Shown: positions 11,604 through 24,659 of the stretch, piece by piece | How positions within the stretch are numbered: the first letter of the stretch is position 1 | How the letters are laid out: every line of letters starts with the position of its first letter | Source of the DNA: Fasciola hepatica | Taxonomy: Eukaryota; Platyhelminthes; Trematoda; Plagiorchiida; Fasciolidae | Length of the DNA stretch: 64,000 nucleotides | Assembly (NCBI GenBank): GCA_948099385.1 | Contig: CANUEZ040000207.1 | Span: 1,839,501-1,903,500, forward strand | Direction of reading: 5' to 3' | Translations under genes and position numbers: made by a program | The notes under the pieces: generated by a model | Told to the model about the DNA's origin: nothing | Databases searched by the model: none | Seen by the model: only the letters and a program-made list of their open reading frames with translations

Positions 11604-13640
11604 ACTAATGATGACAATTTAGTTACACTATTGAAGAATCTAATCCTGAAATCAAATGTATAGGGTTTGGAATCTGCAACTTATTGAAGAATTTAATACA
11701 TGGGTTAAATGAGAACCATTTTGAAATGTTCTGCATGAATTGGCCATCATTCACAATACCACTGAAAAGCAAAACGATTATCTACAACAATTTTGAGTGA
11801 ATCATCAACATTCACAGCGGATCACTAGTTATCTCGGAAAGGCATGACTAATCGTCGTACGAAATCAAGTGATTCTCGAACCACTTCCACATGAACATGA
11901 TTCGGACAGGGGAAAGCAGTCCTTGTACAGAAGAAAGTGTTCACCTTCTTCACGGAAATTCACTTTTACATTAGACCTCAAAAAGGAACACAATATCTTT
12001 CAAATTCACCCGATCAATCGGCAGACAGAATGAGTTTAGGAGTAAATTATATAAAAAAGAAGCACTATTTTCAGTGTTTCAAAGGCCGTTCGTCAATGTT
12101 CATAATCGATATACCACTAACTCGCGAAGTCTCCGTGTGATTGTATGTCTGTGATATAGTGTTTACTGGAGAGCGATAATCTCTCTAGAAATACCTTCAA
12201 AGACATGGTTTTTTTGTATTCATTTTAGAGGTAGCCATAAAGAAATGCAATTCTACAAGAAGGCAACTCCTATCGTACATGGAGAAGTTGAAGTGAATTT
12301 CGATGCATGGATTGATAGGAAATGTGCTTGGGAGTTTTGTCCAGGATTTGCGCTTTACAATAAACTGTGCGATTTTCGATTTCAGGCGGACTTTCCCCTC
12401 GATTCTATTGAGTATTTATCAATTAGAGGAGTTCATAAACGGCTATTGAAAGATTACTCTCATTTATCATTGCAGCTTTCGGTTGCAACCATGAACATTC
12501 AGGGCTTTTCTTGAATGTGTTTGTCATGTTTTGTCCTAAAGCCCACACAACCGTTGTCGGATAAAACCATCGGGAAGACCGTCGATCAATTTGAAGTATT
12601 TTGTCGTGATTCTTAGTGGTTTCACATTTCAACGTTTGGATTTCGAATAAAGCTGTTGAGAAAACAAAATCAGGGATTTGTTAAACGTGGAAATTTTTGG
12701 ATTGCTCCCCTGAATGATGGTTGACAAGTATATCTTTCACTGAAATCTTTATCTTCGAACAAACACACCTCGAAATTCCCGGAAGCCAAAGTGAATAGTG
12801 TTTGACTATTCATTGTTATTGGTAATGATTTGTTATCGTGAGGGAGGATTCAAGCTTGAGTATCCCAATCATTCCTTCAAGTGCGTGCAACTTTCACACT
12901 CGAAGGGAATATTTTCATATTTTCACCAGAAAGATTGGCACACACATGCACGCACAAACCCAGAGACACTAAAACGAGATATATGCAGTAAAATTAGGCA
13001 TGAGTCCTACTTACCAGTAGTCTGTACTCACTCATCAACATAGGGAACTGGTCGGTTTATATGTGAAGCAAGAGCATTTGAAAACAAAATCGTTTGGCGC
13101 GATACTGCTGACAAATTTCACAGACACATAACCAGAATTACTCATTATCTAACTGGGATACGGATTGGTGTAGTGATATCCTTGTGAACGGGATATTTAC
13201 TCCTTTCGTTAACACCAGTCAGGTATATCATGCGATCAGTTTTATTGCATAAGGTCAAGGCAGTTTCAGTGAACCAATGTGGATGATTTGACCGGCCTAA
13301 TTGCAGACATTTCTTGTGTGAATAATGGGCGACCGTTGACCTATTTATACTCACTCATGTGGCCGTGCACTTCTAGATGTACTTCTGTCTCACCGTTCCT
13401 ATGGGTTACTCCGTTATAGTATTCACAGAACGGCAACACGCATTGGACAGCAAACAGCACTGTGTGCCATAGCTTCGCTCCAGTACAGCTTGTTCTATTA
13501 TCGACAGAATTCCAATAATATGTTTGGCCCGAGCAATCAACGAAAAGTTTGCAACAGTATAGGAGATACCCCAAAATTGGGGTTTCCCAACTGACACTCT
13601 ACAGTGTTTGCCATGCCACTTATGCATCAATTAGCTGTAC
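11604..13640. other. Unassigned locus repeat sequence and left-arm deletion junction
   Basis: Contains overlapping short frames on opposite strands (for example 12245-12514 and 12423-12632) with no recognisable domain. Diverged relatives occur at 50320-51535. The left-arm deletion join is at 12929-12931; sequence to its right is CAP intron 3 in reverse complement. Confidence 0.5.
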
Positions 13641-14529
13641 CCTAGATAAGCTTTCTCGTTCCAGAAAAGAACAGGCCCCTGGTTCATTGTTTTGCTTGCT
13701 TCTGTCATGTCAACTAAATTGGACGTTACATCAGACTCCGGACTGATTACATTTTGAAACGGTGCCTCGGTTGGATTCGTCGCGGAACAGCAATAGGTCA
13801 CGTGACCGAAAATATCCCCTATTCGAACTATCCTAACCACATGATTGCCCTGCACGGGTCAATGAGGTCAGCTTGCGTAGCTAACATATTGTGTTCATAA
13901 CATTTACAGCTTCATATCCCGGAAACTGCAAATCATCTATACAGTCCACCTTCTGGCTAGTCAAAGCCCAGGCCTTGTCTTGGTCATCGACGGCCAGTTT
14001 GAGCACACTATATAGATACCAAAAGCATCACTGATATACAGTGAATCTCAACTTTGAATTTGGTGGGCTCCAAAAAAGTTGCTATGAACACACTTACACG
14101 GGTAAGTTATTTTACTTGAATGTGCTAGTTCAGAGACAACATGCACGAACAAAAGAACTCCAGCTCGTGATTCCAAATGGAATTGTCATCAAAATCAGAC
14201 GATCAAGAGCCAGAATGATTTTCAACTAAACATTGTCGGCGAATGGAAGACTTGAAGCACAGATGGTAGCGAGATCAAATGAGCAAACAATACTTCTGCT
14301 GTGGAATAAAATGACATACCAATTGTGGAAGTCTCTCGGATGCCGGTTGTCCAGGTACGAGACATTCTGACATCCTTCGTCTAGCTTCATTGTGCCATGA
14401 TATCATGAGTGTGTTCAAAATGTCGTCTTCTCGCGGCCATCGGGAGCCTTCTGCAGTGACGATGCTGAATTTGAGGAGAAGCATGGAAGAACAAATTAAA
14501 CAGATCCATTGAAGCCACGTGTGCCGCAT
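13641..14529 (-). pseudogene. CAP-domain gene, 3'-truncated left-arm copy (exons 1-3)
   Basis: Exon 1 is the complement of 14320-14529, exon 2 of 13908-14006 and exon 3 of 13641-13849, mirroring the right-arm gene base for base. Exons 4-6, which carry the GHYTQ and CNYGP motifs, are absent because the left arm jumps at about 12930 to sequence lying 3' of the gene. One missense difference from the right arm is visible in exon 3 (Cys-Cys here, Cys-Trp there). A transcript could still encode a secreted N-terminal half, but without the CAP core it is best called a truncated copy. Confidence 0.85.
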
Positions 14530-14588
14530 TTTGATAGCACTTGACACATCAAATTCCACTCGAACTCTCAACACGGTTCCTTATATTA

Positions 14589-17056
14589 CTTATCTTGTTC
14601 CATCACTTTCTCACTCCGTGTTTCTGTACGTGCGTGTGTATGAGGAAAGTATTGACAAATAGGTCATTGATCAGTTGGTAAGGCTACTTTTTAGTACCTT
14701 TCTTTTTCGTGTGTGGAAGATCTGAACTTACGGTGTTACTAGTTTAAGATAGATCTTTGCTCTAAACTGTTTTCGTTGTTGCGTTCATTGTGTGCATGGC
14801 ATGAGAAAATTAGGTTGAAATGAAATTGTATGCACCGCGTCTATATTTGCTCATTTGGAAATAGTGATCCAGTTTACAAAAATGTGTATCAAACACAGGA
14901 GAACAATTCACCACAAGGCGATCCCAGCTAGTGAGACCATTCCCATCACAACACACACTGAACACATGACCTATGCTTTTCTCAGTCAAACGGACTATGC
15001 GTGACAAAAATCAGCTCTCACCCCACTTCTCAATACAGAGCTTTGTGAGTTGAGAAACATTGTACAAAATATTCCGTTTGTCGGTAAGAAAATTCGAGCA
15101 AATTCTGACCAAACAATCTGTTTATGCTCACAACGAGATGCAATCATCTTTCTCATAGATTCTGAATTTTGTCATCAATAATGCTGTCAATGGGCATCTC
15201 ACTGATGAGTGTCATTTATCTTTGTGTATTTTATCCGAACCTCAACTACAAACTAATATCATACCCGAACAAATGCTAATGAGAATTTTCTTCCTTCTAA
15301 CCATATCGCTGTTGTCAGGATCTCCCCAGTTGGGAAATTCTGAAAATTCCATTGTCAATAAAATTTCACTTTTAGGGTTGGAGAAACGTGTATTTAAGTG
15401 AAATCCTGTAACGATCACTATAGGTACTGTGACTACTATTGTGTGGAAGCATACATATTACTCATCAAATTTAGAAGTATATCATCAGTCTTGCGATGAT
15501 TAATCAGATTAAGTCATACTTACTGATCACAGTGAAGTGAAACAAGCTATCCAAAGTATGTGGTTGCGTTCTTTGTCCTATTGTATATTGGCACGAATTG
15601 GACTGTCTATCTAAGATGCGAATGGGTGGTGTTTTTAGAGCTGAGTGATTTTGGTGATATCCAAGCTCGTGAGTTCGCATGAGCAATATGTCATTCTGAA
15701 CGCCTTAGGTGTTTCATCCTTTTGTGCCGTAAACAGGACAGAATAGCTCTAGTGTGGGTGCTTTCTGGGCCTCCTGGAGGACTTGGAGATCACAGCCGAT
15801 CTTTCTGGGATTATTCCGTTCAGTATCACAATTAGTTCGGGGTGATATGGAGTCGTTCTTACCTTTCAGATTCCCAGCTTCTTCCGATAGTCTGAAAAAC
15901 ATTCGCTTGCGCAGCATGAGCCCGAGTTGACGATGATCTATTGGACGTTGTGTGACTCGCTACATGAGTTTGAAAAGCTAGCATATTTCTCCATAAAGAT
16001 TTAATAAACTTTGACGTGGAAATTCAACTCGCCTTATGGAGAAACTCTTTCGGACTGGTTGAGCACAGATTCGTTACTATCTACAACTAAACTGAAATCA
16101 TCAATTTCATCAAAAGTACAAAATGGCCATCGTAGTGTTTTTACAGACTGTGAATGCCCAGGTAACTCGCACCGAATCATAAGTATTAATAAAACTCCAG
16201 TCGAAGTATTAGCACATATTCTGTAAGTAGTAGAAGTATTAGTGTTAGTTTCAGTACATACATTCCTGTAATATTATTAGTATTATTGGCTGTAGTAACA
16301 TCGAGGAAGTGGTGGTAACGACAATATTTGTGTATTATCAATTTTAGACTCAGTAGCTAGGCAGTAGTAGGAGAAGAAGCGGTGGAAGTACTACTATTAG
16401 TAAGAGTATTATTATTAGTAGTAGTAGCAGTAGTAGTATAATTGGTAGTAATATTTAACTATGCACAAAGAGGTTACAGATAATGTTTGGATTTTTCGCA
16501 CACAAATGAAGTGGCTTCGAACAAAAATCAATTGCCCAAATTTCACACCTACCTGTAGAGTAAGAGAGAGAAGAATGGAGGGAGTGATATATACAGAGGA
16601 CGGCTCTCGGTATTCCTGCGGTAAGCATTTTGAGAATTGTGATCAAAATGTGGAACAGTTGTGCATTCCCCTTTCGTGATGGGAAAATCCAATCCCGTAG
16701 GACAGAGACGAAGGTGATGATGTGAAAGTGTGTTAAAAAGCTGATAAATGTAGGAAAAAATCAATAAATGAGTGTGTGAGTCTCTCAAAAACTTCATGCT
16801 CAATCAAGCCGAAAATTGGTTAGCTTTTCAAAGCCCTTGCTGATTCCATCGATTGATCTTCAATCCAGTTCTGTCAGACTGCCCACAAAAATTGTTCGGC
16901 TGACAACCTAGTGCCTCATATGACGTTTGGGCTTATTGAATATTGGCGATCGACCCGGCTTGACACACTGAAAGCGATTAGTAAGCTGGCTACTTGGAGG
17001 TAGTCGCGACTCTATGACATAATATACAATAATGAAGTGCAAAATCATTGAATCCC
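14589..17056. other. CAP upstream region to palindrome centre (mirror 17351-19818)
   Basis: Upstream flank of the CAP gene, shared head to head by both arms, so the two CAP copies point away from each other. Short frames only (for example the complement of 15714-15917). No gene recognised apart from the TAG-rich tract. Confidence 0.5.
16200..16450 (+). repeat. Degenerate TAG/TTAG-rich repeat, left arm (mirror 17957-18207)
   Basis: Interrupted TAG, TTAG and GTA motifs with no long perfect array. It lies within 850 bases of the palindrome centre and is mirrored in the right arm at the same length. Confidence 0.7.
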
Positions 17057-17350
17057 TTGTACCCATGGATCCCACAGATATTGGTCACTCGATCTGACTT
17101 GGTTCCCAATATGATTACAGTCGATTAAAAACCGTGAGGACAGATAGGATAAATTTATGAACGGTAAAGCGATAGCAAACAGAACTACGGAGGCTTGGCC
17201 AGCACCTTTCAAAGGACCATCGGAGTAGTTGGAAGTGGTACTGAATGTAAATATGAACAGATTTCAAGCAGAACGTACTATTATTTGTGATCAAACAGCA
17301 GCCTTTGTCTGAAAGTAGAAGCGATTTACTGCCAAATACGTGCACAGCAC
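17057..17350. other. Spacer (loop) between palindrome arms
   Basis: These 294 bases separate the arms and do not match each other in reverse complement. I see no coding potential, terminal repeats or transposon signature. This is where a fold-back junction would lie if the palindrome arose by breakage and inverted joining. Confidence 0.85.
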
Positions 17351-19818
17351 GGGATTCAATGATTTTGCACTTCATTATTGTATATTATGTCATAGAGTCG
17401 CGACTACCTCCAAGTAGCCAGCTTACTAATCGCTTTCAGTGTGTCAAGCCGGGTCGATCGCCAATATTCAATAAGCCCAAACGTCATATGAGGCACTAGG
17501 TTGTCAGCCGAACAATTTTTGTGGGCAGTCTGACAGAACTGGATTGAAGATCAATCGATGGAATCAGCAAGGGCTTTGAAAAGCTAACCAATTTTCGGCT
17601 TGATTGAGCATGAAGTTTTTGAGAGACTCACACACTCATTTATTGATTTTTTCCTACATTTATCAGCTTTTTAACACACTTTCACATCATCACCTTCGTC
17701 TCTGTCCTACGGGATTGGATTTTCCCATCACGAAAGGGGAATGCACAACTGTTCCACATTTTGATCACAATTCTCAAAATGCTTACCGCAGGAATACCGA
17801 GAGCCGTCCTCTGTATATATCACTCCCTCCATTCTTCTCTCTCTTACTCTACAGGTAGGTGTGAAATTTGGGCAATTGATTTTTGTTCGAAGCCACTTCA
17901 TTTGTGTGCGAAAAATCCAAACATTATCTGTAACCTCTTTGTGCATAGTTAAATATTACTACCAATTATACTACTACTGCTACTACTACTAATAATAATA
18001 CTCTTACTAATAGTAGTACTTCCACCGCTTCTTCTCCTACTACTGCCTAGCTACTGAGTCTAAAATTGATAATACACAAATATTGTCGTTACCACCACTT
18101 CCTCGATGTTACTACAGCCAATAATACTAATAATATTACAGGAATGTATGTACTGAAACTAACACTAATACTTCTACTACTTACAGAATATGTGCTAATA
18201 CTTCGACTGGAGTTTTATTAATACTTATGATTCGGTGCGAGTTACCTGGGCATTCACAGTCTGTAAAAACACTACGATGGCCATTTTGTACTTTTGATGA
18301 AATTGATGATTTCAGTTTAGTTGTAGATAGTAACGAATCTGTGCTCAACCAGTCCGAAAGAGTTTCTCCATAAGGCGAGTTGAATTTCCACGTCAAAGTT
18401 TATTAAATCTTTATGGAGAAATATGCTAGCTTTTCAAACTCATGTAGCGAGTCACACAACGTCCAATAGATCATCGTCAACTCGGGCTCATGCTGCGCAA
18501 GCGAATGTTTTTCAGACTATCGGAAGAAGCTGGGAATCTGAAAGGTAAGAACGACTCCATATCACCCCGAACTAATTGTGATACTGAACGGAATAATCCC
18601 AGAAAGATCGGCTGTGATCTCCAAGTCCTCCAGGAGGCCCAGAAAGCACCCACACTAGAGCTATTCTGTCCTGTTTACGGCACAAAAGGATGAAACACCT
18701 AAGGCGTTCAGAATGACATATTGCTCATGCGAACTCACGAGCTTGGATATCACCAAAATCACTCAGCTCTAAAAACACCACCCATTCGCATCTTAGATAG
18801 ACAGTCCAATTCGTGCCAATATACAATAGGACAAAGAACGCAACCACATACTTTGGATAGCTTGTTTCACTTCACTGTGATCAGTAAGTATGACTTAATC
18901 TGATTAATCATCGCAAGACTGATGATATACTTCTAAATTTGATGAGTAATATGTATGCTTCCACACAATAGTAGTCACAGTACCTATAGTGATCGTTACA
19001 GGATTTCACTTAAATACACGTTTCTCCAACCCTAAAAGTGAAATTTTATTGACAATGGAATTTTCAGAATTTCCCAACTGGGGAGATCCTGACAACAGCG
19101 ATATGGTTAGAAGGAAGAAAATTCTCATTAGCATTTGTTCGGGTATGATATTAGTTTGTAGTTGAGGTTCGGATAAAATACACAAAGATAAATGACACTC
19201 ATCAGTGAGATGCCCATTGACAGCATTATTGATGACAAAATTCAGAATCTATGAGAAAGATGATTGCATCTCGTTGTGAGCATAAACAGATTGTTTGGTC
19301 AGAATTTGCTCGAATTTTCTTACCGACAAACGGAATATTTTGTACAATGTTTCTCAACTCACAAAGCTCTGTATTGAGAAGTGGGGTGAGAGCTGATTTT
19401 TGTCACGCATAGTCCGTTTGACTGAGAAAAGCATAGGTCATGTGTTCAGTGTGTGTTGTGATGGGAATGGTCTCACTAGCTGGGATCGCCTTGTGGTGAA
19501 TTGTTCTCCTGTGTTTGATACACATTTTTGTAAACTGGATCACTATTTCCAAATGAGCAAATATAGACGCGGTGCATACAATTTCATTTCAACCTAATTT
19601 TCTCATGCCATGCACACAATGAACGCAACAACGAAAACAGTTTAGAGCAAAGATCTATCTTAAACTAGTAACACCGTAAGTTCAGATCTTCCACACACGA
19701 AAAAGAAAGGTACTAAAAAGTAGCCTTACCAACTGATCAATGACCTATTTGTCAATACTTTCCTCATACACACGCACGTACAGAAACACGGAGTGAGAAA
19801 GTGATGGAACAAGATAAG

Positions 19819-19828
19819 TAATATAAGG
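19819..19828 (+). promoter_or_regulatory. TATA-like element upstream of CAP exon 1
   Basis: An AT-rich taatataagg motif lies 50 bases upstream of the exon 1 ATG. The diverged third copy has a canonical TATATAAA at the aligned position (complement of 57952-57959, 51 bases upstream of its ATG). Conservation of position suggests a real core promoter with a very short 5' leader; this copy's box is weaker than the one in the pseudogene. The left-arm copy is at 14579-14588. Confidence 0.4.
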
Positions 19829-19877
19829 AACCGTGTTGAGAGTTCGAGTGGAATTTGATGTGTCAAGTGCTATCAAA

Positions 19878-22800
19878 ATGCGGCACACGTGGCTTCAATG
19901 GATCTGTTTAATTTGTTCTTCCATGCTTCTCCTCAAATTCAGCATCGTCACTGCAGAAGGCTCCCGATGGCCGCGAGAAGACGACATTTTGAACACACTC
20001 ATGATATCATGGCACAATGAAGCTAGACGAAGGATGTCAGAATGTCTCGTACCTGGACAACCGGCATCCGAGAGACTTCCACAATTGGTATGTCATTTTA
20101 TTCCACAGCAGAAGTATTGTTTGCTCATTTGATCTCGCTACCATCTGTGCTTCAAGTCTTCCATTCGCCGACAATGTTTAGTTGAAAATCATTCTGGCTC
20201 TTGATCGTCTGATTTTGATGACAATTCCATTTGGAATCACGAGCTGGAGTTCTTTTGTTCGTGCATGTTGTCTCTGAACTAGCACATTCAAGTAAAATAA
20301 CTTACCCGTGTAAGTGTGTTCATAGCAACTTTTTTGGAGCCCACCAAATTCAAAGTTGAGATTCACTGTATATCAGTGATGCTTTTGGTATCTATATAGT
20401 GTGCTCAAACTGGCCGTCGATGACCAAGACAAGGCCTGGGCTTTGACTAGCCAGAAGGTGGACTGTATAGATGATTTGCAGTTTCCGGGATATGAAGCTG
20501 TAAATGTTATGAACACAATATGTTAGCTACGCAAGCTGACCTCATTGACCCGTGCAGGGCAATCATGTGGTTAGGATAGTTCGAATAGGGGATATTTTCG
20601 GTCACGTGACCTATTGCTGGTCCGCGACGAATCCAACCGAGGCACCGTTTCAAAATGTAATCAGTCCGGAGTCTGATGTAACGTCCAATTTAGTTGACAT
20701 GACAGAAGCAAGCAAAACAATGAACCAGGGGCCTGTTCTTTTCTGGAACGAGAAAGCTTATCTAGGGTACAGCTAATTGATGCATAAGTGGCATGGCAAA
20801 CACTGTAGAGTGTCAGTTGGGAAACCCCAATTTTGGGGTATCTCCTATACTGTTGCAAACTTTTCGTTGATTGCTCGGGCCAAACATATTATTGGAATTC
20901 TGTCGATAATAGAACAAGCTGTACTGGAGCGAAGCTATGGCACACAGTGCTGTTTGCTGTCCAATGCGTGTTGCCGTTCTGTGAATACTATAACGGAGTA
21001 ACCCATAGGAACGGTGAGACAGAAGTACATCTAGAAGTGCACGGCCACATGAGTGAGTATAAATAGGTCAACGGTCGCCCATTATTCACACAAGAAATGT
21101 CTGCAATTAGGCCGGTCAAATCATCCACATTGGTTCACTGAAACTGCCTTGACCTTATGCAATAAAACTGATCGCATGATATACCTGACTGGTGTTAACG
21201 AAAGGAGTAAATATCCCGTTCACAAGGATATCACTACACCAATCCGTATCCCAGTTAGATAATGAGTAATTCTGGTTATGTGTCTGTGAAATTTGTCAGC
21301 AGTATCGCGCCAAACGATTTTGTTTTCAAATGCTCTTGCTTCACATATAAACCGACCAGTTCCCTATGTTGATGAGTGAGTACAGACTACTGGTAAGTAG
21401 GACTCATGCCTAATTTTACTGCATATATCTCGTTTTAGTGTCTCTGGGTTTGTGCGTCCATGTTTGTGCCAATCTTTATTTCAAGATGGCCGTTGTTCAT
21501 TGCGAGAGGAGGATAATTTCCAGATTGTCTGATTAGCTCGTTGTTAGTTGTCAATTACATTGCCGACCACGTTTCTGTTCTTAAAAGGTATATGATCAGC
21601 AGTTGGCGGAACAGGCGCAACGATGGGCAAATAATTGCACAATCAATCATGATAAGCCGAGTGATAGAAAACACCCGAAGTGGAAATATGTTGGGCAAAA
21701 TTGGGCAGCCGATCATTCGTACGAAAGGTGAGAATGTGACCAAACGCTTCCAATGCTCAATGGGATTTTGATCTGTATGTTTGTATTCTCGATACTTTCC
21801 ATCAAATTCGAGTGTCAGGTCAAACATTTCCATCGCACACAACATTCCCCTCTGTTTGTTGTAACAAACTCACCGTGTCCAACTTGTTATTACTATTTTC
21901 AAGTTCATTCAATTCATGGTTCGTCGAACATATGAATTACACGTTTGATACAATGGAGTGTGATCCCGGAGTCCAATGTGGCCACTACACTCAGGTGAGT
22001 TGAACACTTGACAAACATCATTTTAGAGTCTAATTACCTGGATCTGCACATTTTTGACTACTTCTGACAACGAACATTCGGCGAACGGTTTTGTGTAAAA
22101 TCAATGATAGACCAACAGTTAGTGTCTTTTCTTATGTTTATTGTCCTTAATATCGATCATTGGATTGATCAAGATGGTCACTTATCGTCATCAATCTGAT
22201 TACCTTTGATGAGAGGCAGTTTGGAAATTACAGTTGGTAGGAAATCCGTTTTCATTTCTCACTCACATATGTCCACTCCTCGAACTGGATTCAAACCGGC
22301 GACCTTCCACCTACAGAGCTATTGCTCCAGAATAGGAGGGAATATGCCGAGAAGAGGACCTTCGACAGATAGGTAGACAGACACTCAGACACTCATCGAA
22401 ACAGAGAAGAGAAATCTAAGGGAGTGTCACAGATGCATACGATATCATAAAACTCCGAGGTACAACTACACTCAGATAAACAGACTAAAGCTAAATAGAT
22501 GGACACTCGAACATGTCGAGAGATAGAAAACAGATAGCGAACAGACAGCAGAAAGACGAACAGACAGTGAACAAGTCCCAGTACGAGGTGGACAACAAGT
22601 AGATAAAATGATATGTTTGGATCAGAATATTGTGAACTTCCATTGTTCCCATCGTATAGGTGCTCGTGAAAACCGGTATTAGTGCAAGTGGGCAGAATGA
22701 GCTAGTAGTTTATACCAGTCGACTGTCAACATCTGAACTAATCAGACTCACCTCTCTTTGCTCGATAAATGTGCTGAATCTGACCAGTTCCACACAAATA

Positions 22801-23983
22801 TCCAACTCAACAGAGGCTGTACCATCGCACTGTTCATCATTCCAGTTTTCGAGGAAATAATCAAACACTCTTTGAATTCCATTTGAAAAATAAATCAATT
22901 CACAGCTGATATTCCCTTTGATCTATTATATCTCAGATTGTTTCGGCTAGAACGACACACATTGGATGTGGATCGGCAATGTGCAAAAAATCTGTGAGGT
23001 TTCCATGGCGAGTGACTGTCACTTGTAATTACGGGCCAAAGTGAGTGCCATCACATCACAATTAGATTTCAACGAAAAAGTCATGATTGATTGAACGTGG
23101 ATCATTTCAATGTGTTTTTGTTCTCTGGCCGTAATTCACATCACCGCCGTTATGAGCAACGTGCATATACAGGGCCATCATGTATCCGATGTAAACATTC
23201 CCGATAAATCATTCGTTACCTCGAAATGACAATGATCCAGTCCATCAATGAACGAGTGAACAGAATGAGTTTGAAGAGAACCATGTGACTTGGAGAAAGA
23301 GTTTTCGTAGTTTGTTTTTTTAATTTGACCATTCAGTGCATCCATTACAAACGAAAATCCAAGTAATCTCGAGTGATAGCACCAAACATTGTGAACGGGA
23401 TCGTCATTGCAAACTGAAAGACAGGGAGATTTTCCGTGCCAGTAATCATTCGGTTTGATGGGCGCGCTTTGGCTTTGTTTTGACCATGTGTGTTACCAAT
23501 TATTTAGTCTTTTCTCAATACACTTTGGAAATCCCATTCTCATCACTTTATTTATCTGGTCGACTGTATGGGTGGAATCAGTGCATGCAGAACTGGTTAG
23601 TCAGTGTGAGCGATATCGGACCATTGGATACAAATTTGTGGCTCTTCGGCCACGCGATAAACTTCAGCACATACATTCGAGAATACAGATGTGATATGTT
23701 TTTGATCCTGAATAAGAAACAAGTGATTTTCATTTACTACACGATGCACAGGTTTTTCAGTAAAACCATTCACAATGTGACTTTTCCCATTCATTTCAGC
23801 GGTAACGTGAGAACCATTCATCCATATAAGAAAGCAGGTCCTGCCGTATGTGAAGGAGTCAGGAAACTTGACACACCAATCGCATCCGTTGAGACAAGTA
23901 CTATTCCTCCGGAAACAGCAGAGGAGAAGGCTCGACGTGTAAAGCGGAAACAAATACGAACTTGCAAATGCTCGGAGAATTAA
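19878..23983 (+). CDS. Secreted CAP-domain (SCP/TAPS, venom-allergen-like) protein, six exons
   Basis: Exons read as 19878-20087, 20401-20499, 20558-20766, 21904-21994, 22937-23040 and 23800-23983 (stop TAA), about 298 residues, a normal size for the family. Exon 1 starts at ATG with a hydrophobic signal peptide (residues 1 to about 27), then the CAP helix-1 signature around SWHNEARRR. Exon 3 holds the FWNEKAYLG region. Exon 4 ends in GHYTQ (CAP motif 1) at a GTGAGT donor. Exon 5 contains THIGCG and CNYGP (CAP motif 2). Exon 6 encodes a 60-residue tail, basic (RRVKRKQ) and ending in Cys-x-Cys. Phases agree at introns 2, 3, 4 and 5, but the exon 1/2 join does not resolve cleanly. The second tetrad His and the Glu of the WNE region are present; the usual first His and the GEN Glu are not obvious. 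CAP proteins are extracellular, often sterol- or ligand-binding, and expanded in parasitic worms. The role here is unknown. Confidence 0.85.
22372..22600 (+). repeat. Degenerate GACA/GATA-rich tract
   Basis: Dispersed agacagac, gaacagac and gatag motifs, an eroded tetranucleotide repeat within CAP intron 4. Not coding. Confidence 0.55.
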
Positions 23984-24324
23984 TGGGAACAAACGCGCGC
24001 AACATTTCCAATTTTCAGTGCATTATCCAACTTTCATTTCCAACTAGCTTTCCATCTCGATTTTGCCGCACATTTCCCGTTCCTTTTCACAAACATATTG
24101 TTCTGTTAATTGGACGTAGACTTCCACCATGCCACTTTAATTTGCAACCTGGAACATTCAAATCTTCACAACTTGTTATTTGATCACAACCTGAGAATTG
24201 GGTGTTTTATCAAATGCCATTTTATCAGCATTCTTTTGTCTATCTACCTATCTAACAAGCCTACGCTCGACGACTCATTGATCATTGAATGTGCTGACTA
24301 TGCAGTGTTTTGTATACCCTACCC

Positions 24325-24653
24325 TCAGTAAGTCTGCTTTTCCCGAAAATTTCCTCTCCACTTTGTACTGTAATGCAAATCTATGATGAATCGATGCCTA
24401 GTAAAACGCGATTCATAGGCCCACGTTTGCTCCATGATCCAAAGTGATTCGAGACTATAAAAGAATGATATTTCCACCTCTGATTTGGGATGGTGAATAA
24501 ACGGGATGTGTTTCGGGTGATCCCACTTGAACAGAGTTTCGTCTTTTGGTGAAGAGGTCGGAAAATCTCTACACCATCCAACTCGAAACATTTTGGCAAG
24601 CTCATTTTTATCCGTGAAGCATCAATTCCGGTATCCAACAAGGCACTTTTCAC
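24325..24653 (-). pseudogene. BEL/Pao-type protease remnant
   Basis: Minus-strand frames read SALLDTGIDASRIKMSLPKC and, after a frameshift, FPTSSPKDETLFKWDHPKHI, matching the DTG active site and the downstream W-HL--IP block of BEL/Pao retropepsins (DUF1758 family). It lies just downstream of the CAP gene and has no counterpart in the left arm. The more complete relative is at 51965-52408. Confidence 0.6.
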
Positions 24654-24659
24654 AACTGG

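Larger units (their letters stand above)
1..17056 (+). repeat. Left arm of giant inverted repeat (continues beyond window start)
   Basis: Each base p pairs with the complement of a right-arm base at a fixed sum of coordinates: 34407 for 12931-17056, 41819 for about 11200-12929, 41704 for about 10400-10800, and 41646-41648 for 1 to about 10200. The sum changes mark length differences between arms. Identity is very high; I saw only isolated substitutions in most stretches compared. The match stops abruptly after 17056, where left and right diverge following a shared gaatccc. Position 1 pairs with 41647 and the match is still intact there, so the true outer end is not visible. Confidence 0.95.

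Noticed and set aside
12245..12632. Two opposed frames of 69-89 codons, conserved in both arms
   Set aside because: No domain is recognised, and the third copy (about 50880-51290) breaks them with stops and indels.
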